Assembly (NCBI GenBank): GCA_013399305.1 | Contig: VXAI01000163.1 | Span: 765,209-829,208 of the forward strand | Direction of reading: 5' to 3' | Length of the DNA: 64,000 nt | Origin: Rostratula benghalensis | Lineage: Eukaryota; Chordata; Aves; Charadriiformes; Rostratulidae | Part shown: piece by piece, positions 60,501-64,000 of the stretch | Numbering within the stretch: position 1 is the stretch's first letter | Layout: each line of letters starts with the position of its first letter | Notes under the pieces: generated by a model | Database searches by the model: none | The model's input: the letters and a program-made list of their open reading frames with translations, nothing else | What the model was told of the DNA's origin: nothing | Made by a program: the position numbers and the translations under genes

Positions 60501-60694
60501 CGTATATAGCTAAATAAATCCTTCAGCTATTACAGAGTCCCAAATGCAACACATAGTACTAACTGTCAGAGAGGAATGAGTAAGAGTATGCGTCTGCAAA
60601 TATTTTCTTTCACACAGTTGTCAGTTACTTTGAATTTTTGACCCTTTTTGCCACTTACTGTCCAAAAGCATTTCCATACCCTGTGTTTACGGCA

Positions 60695-60786
60695 ACATAC
60701 TGGGAGATCTGGGTTCAAAGTCCAGCACGGCTTCAGACTTGCTATCTAATTCTGGAAAAGTCACTTTCTCCTTTGAGGCCCTCTGG
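60695..60786 (+). mobile_element. MIR/CORE-SINE relic (plus orientation)
   Basis: The order 'ctgggttcaaagtccagc', 'gacttgctatctaattctgg', 'aaaagtcactttctc' and 'tttgaggcc' follows the MIR consensus: the B-box-bearing head GGTTCAAATCC, the core 'cttgctagctgtgtgacc', then 'caagtcacttnacctc' and 'tgagcctc'. Divergence is moderate to high, as expected for a very old SINE. Confidence 0.6.
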
Positions 60787-63700
60787 GAAAGACACAGTTA
60801 TGGATGTTTTCCTCCAGTCCTCTTTGCTTTTCTTGTCTATCTAGAGCCAGAGACAGATTTTAAAAGGTATTCTGATAGCACACAGTTGCACCCAGTGGTC
60901 TCGACAGTCCCATCAGTTCCTTAATTTTGTCCTTAAGGTTGATAGCAAATACCCCCTTGTCCCCAGCCGCCTGCTGATCCTCACTAGATCTGGCCCTGCG
61001 CTCTGGGACAGAGAGTGCCCATCAGTGTGCACACTGGGCTGGCAATATTTCACACAGGAATGTTAGAAGAGCGAAACACACAAGGATAAAGAGCCACAGA
61101 TTTCAGCAGAGTTTAATTTAGCTGTTCCTGATAGCTTTTCCATAAGTACTACCACAGCTACACCACACAATAGCAGAAAAAAATGCTGAAAAAGCATTTT
61201 TGCATAGAAAAGGTGAACAAAGCAGGCAAAATTTACAGTAATTCAATGAAGGTACATGTTACATTACCTGTGGTGCATTGCTATACAAAGGTTTAAATAG
61301 ACCATACATTTTGCTGGTTTTATCTTATGAACAGGCTAACTAAAACCTCACAGGGAGGAAAATCCACAAACAAAAATACAACTCCCAGGCTACTGCTGCT
61401 CTTCTACCTCACTCCTGTTTGCCCAACTCTTTCCCAACCTATTGCCCTGCCTCTTCTTGTCTCACCTGCTGAAAGTATCCCACAGTGGAGTCTGAAGTTG
61501 CTCAACCCAGGGAAAAGTCACCAGGACTCAGCAGGGAAACTGGGGCTCCCTGGTCGCACCAGGTACTGCTTGCCTGGCTGACCCTAACCCTCTCCAACCC
61601 AAGAGCAACTGCACAACGCCGGGAAGATGCTGTTTGGCTCTCCTTTCCTAGAACAACAGGGCCAGATTCTTAGCTAGGGTTCCAAAAGAGTTCTCAAAGA
61701 TGAAATAAAAATTAATACTCTTTGGGGTTCCCATGTGGCTGATTTTCTCATTCTCCTACTTTCCTCCCCCTTTCTTCATTCTCCAAGGATTTAAATGACT
61801 GAAGGATTAAAAACAACAGAAGTTACTAATCATCCTATCATGCCTTAAAGACAACAGAGCACAGTCGATGAGTGTTGATGGTTTGAATACCTCAGCAGGC
61901 TGAAATATATTCAGAGATCATTTCAGTGAATTTAGGTAAATGGGGAGAATGGTGAAGAAAAGAAAATAACAAAAAAATCCCACAAAGCAAAGTCTGATCT
62001 TGGATAATTAACAGCAGAAACAGGGCTAAATTGAAATAAATTATTCAGTGCAAGTACTTCAGACAGCTCTTAAGAATAACACATGGATCTGTGGCACTCT
62101 TTAGGGGACTTTGTGCCTATAAACTAATTAATAGATCTGACTTCTCCATATGTAGTTTTTCCATCTGTAACAGATAAAGTATGGATAGGTTTCTTCATGT
62201 AACAGGAAAAAATTAAAACTAAAGTTATTTTTGTAAGTTGTAGAATACTCTCTAACTTATTCAGAACGCGAATGTGTGAAATACCATGACAGAATGGAAA
62301 TTGATTTTGTAAAATGTGAGAGCGAACGACCGCGCTCTGAAACATGTGGTGCAAAGTCAGAGACAGGGCGCTCTGCTTCCTTCCCCTCCAACCACCGCCC
62401 AGGCCTGTCGCAACCCCAACGGCAGAGAGCAGCCAAAGGGTGAGCAAGCAAGAAGGCCACGTCAAAAGCAAGTTCCTGCCACCCCCACTACATTGTATGG
62501 CGAGGCTTCACCCAAGCCTTTTCAAGCCACTACTCATAAACTGCTTTGGAGATAACACCTGCCATTTCATTGCCTGATCTCCCAAAGTTGGGGAAGCGCT
62601 TGGACCCTTTTCCTTTAATCAACACAGGAGCTTCCAGTCTCTTCTTGGGGGGCCCACCATGCTGTCTGTGTAGGAAAACGCAGCACACGACCTTCCTAGG
62701 CCAAGCAGAGCTGGCACTCACGAGCCAGTCCAGCCTTTACGACTGGTTAGAAAATCTGTCTCCAGCCTTTTCATCCAGCCCGGGACATCCAGCTAGGACA
62801 GAGCTGAGAAACAGCTCACTTTTATTTGTATGGATAATACCTCACATTTTACAGGGTTCATCTTGACACTTGGATTTCAGAGGTAGCCTCCAAAGCCAAA
62901 CTACTGTACCCCTGTCAGGCTCACCTGTATCCATTAACTGAATCCCATCTGTAAGCACCAACAGTCTCTTGCGTGCTTCCCTCCCTCTGCCTGGTCAGTG
63001 TGGGAACCTGCCATTCACACAGATTTTAGCAAACTTGTTTAACTGTAAAGGAACTGTAAAGGTGAGTTATTACTAAATGATACTTAACCTAGAGCATGTT
63101 AGCAGAATGTGACACAGTCTTACGCTTTCATGTTCAAAAAGTGAGACTTGTTGTACAGCCAAGTCAACGTTCACCAAAACCCCAAATCTATTTAAAGGCT
63201 CAGAAACGTGGGGACATATTTTTTTTACCAGACATTTTTTCTCCCAAAATGCTTCATGACTCCATAAACAAGTTGTCCAACAGCCATGCCATGCCCAGAC
63301 AGTATTTGTACCAAGAATTAACACCTCTTGTTTGTCTTGTCTCTTCCCACATTCATCTGCAGCTCACGCTTCATCACCCAGCAGCCGAAACATCTGGCCA
63401 CCCCCACTGGAAACTGCCTCTTACCCAGCCTAATCGTCACAATCTAGTCCCCAGTAATATTCCTGCCTTCATTTCTAAATGCAACATTTGCTTGAGTGTG
63501 TTGACAACAGATCACATTATTTAAGGAGAGCATCGAGAAGAGTTCCCTTCTCGTCATCTTTTAGTGCTAAATACAGATGACAAGCCCTGACATCTACCTT
63601 TTAATTAACATGAATAATGGCAAACTTGGGGAGACAATCTGGAGCTTCATCCAATCTGAAGTTAGGCCTAAACCCAAACTAAATACTCCTCAACATTTTT

Positions 63701-64000
63701 GGAGGCTGTACTCATATGTGGGGGTTTAGTTTTGCATCCCCTGATACTGCACACAAGACTGCTAAAATACTCTCTTATTTTCATGCAAGCATTTTTCCCT
63801 CAGACTTCACTTACAGAGCATTCTTTGCAGAATTGCCTTGTCTCATTCGAGCTAGACAGAAATACAACACCAAAATGTGAGCACTTAAAAAACCAAACAT
63901 ACACATCTAGATTATACTTTTGTTTGTATTGGGATTTGGTTGTGATTTGTTCTGGGTTTGGGGTTTTTTTGCAAACCTACATGCCTTTTTAATACAGTTT
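60787..64000. other. Unique sequence, nothing recognised
   Basis: AT-rich unique DNA. A small CpG-bearing patch at 62,320-62,420 (for example GAGCGAACGACCGCGCTC) contains CAAAGGGTGAGCAAG at 62,433-62,447, which resembles a splice donor. A tandem 11-base duplication lies at 63,041-63,062. A small hairpin with AAAAATGCT/AGCATTTTT arms lies at 61,179-61,201. No frame has a known motif. Confidence 0.5.
63041..63062 (+). repeat. Tandem 11-base duplication ending at a donor-like GTGAGT
   Basis: AACTGTAAAGG occurs twice without a gap, and the second copy is followed by TGAGTT. The resulting AAAG-GTGAGT is a near-consensus 5' splice donor. No exon is evident. Confidence 0.6.

Larger units (their letters stand above)
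56041..60694. other. Unique sequence, nothing recognised
   Basis: No transposon or gene is recognised. Local features are a CCACCT-type repeat (57,496-57,532), a pyrimidine tract ending in an acceptor-like TTTTCTTAG (58,748-58,801), an 8-bp inverted repeat (60,235-60,262) and an AAAT microsatellite (60,484-60,500). Confidence 0.5.

Noticed and set aside
1..64000. tRNA genes, rRNA, CRISPR arrays, operons, endogenous retrovirus genes, complete protein-coding genes
   Set aside because: None was seen on reading both strands. There was no tRNA cloverleaf, no regular spaced repeats, no retroviral gag, pol or env motifs and no LTR pair. The only pol-like sequence is the CR1 LINE fragment.

Overview
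The window looks like a piece of a bird nuclear chromosome. The evidence is two 3' ends of CR1 retrotransposons, one of which ends in the typical ATTCTGTG-type terminal repeats, plus a decayed CR1 ORF2 fragment. Interspersed repeats are sparse, and a few very old MIR/CORE-like SINE remnants remain. There are no operons, bacterial-type genes, CRISPR arrays or viral genes that I can recognise. None of the open frames matches a protein family I know, apart from the broken CR1 reverse-transcriptase remnant. The window is therefore best read as intergenic or deep intronic sequence.

Layout. The left edge (1-470) is CpG-rich. On the minus strand it holds an exon-like block (171-375) with a good acceptor and a GTAAGT donor, so a gene probably continues leftwards out of the window. 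From 0.4 to 7.8 kb the sequence is mostly unique, with an AT-rich block at 3.76-4.2 kb that contains a perfect MEF2-type site. A CR1 3' end lies at 7,812-8,222. From 8.2 to 17.9 kb the sequence is unique, with SINE fossils and two minus-strand exon-like frames (11.0-11.3 and 13.4-13.6 kb). At 17.9-18.0 kb there is an extreme poly(C) tract carrying the only ambiguous base (N). From 18 to 32 kb there are GC-rich patches, a compact CpG cluster with a TATA-like box (26.8-27.2 kb) and many homopolymers.

From 32 to 36 kb there is a block with three forkhead-type sites, several palindromes, a 139-bp imperfect palindrome centred near 34,758, and a CR1 tail. From 40 to 42.3 kb there is a third exon-like minus frame and an internally deleted CR1 ORF2 fragment. 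From 44 to 56 kb there are small GC-rich islands and three AT-rich, homeodomain-motif-rich blocks that look like candidate conserved non-coding elements (45.3-45.8, 52.0-52.6 and 55.8-56.0 kb). The last 8 kb is unique sequence with a MIR-like SINE at 60.7 kb and a splice-donor-like micro-duplication at 63.05 kb.

How the parts may work together. The plausible functional content is regulatory: a CpG-rich promoter or exon at the left edge, with distal candidate enhancers spread over the next 60 kb. That reading is inference. No alignment, expression data or repeat library was available. The strongest directly visible oddity is the long palindrome at 34,689-34,827, which could fold as a pre-miRNA-like hairpin or be a relic of a palindromic transposon.
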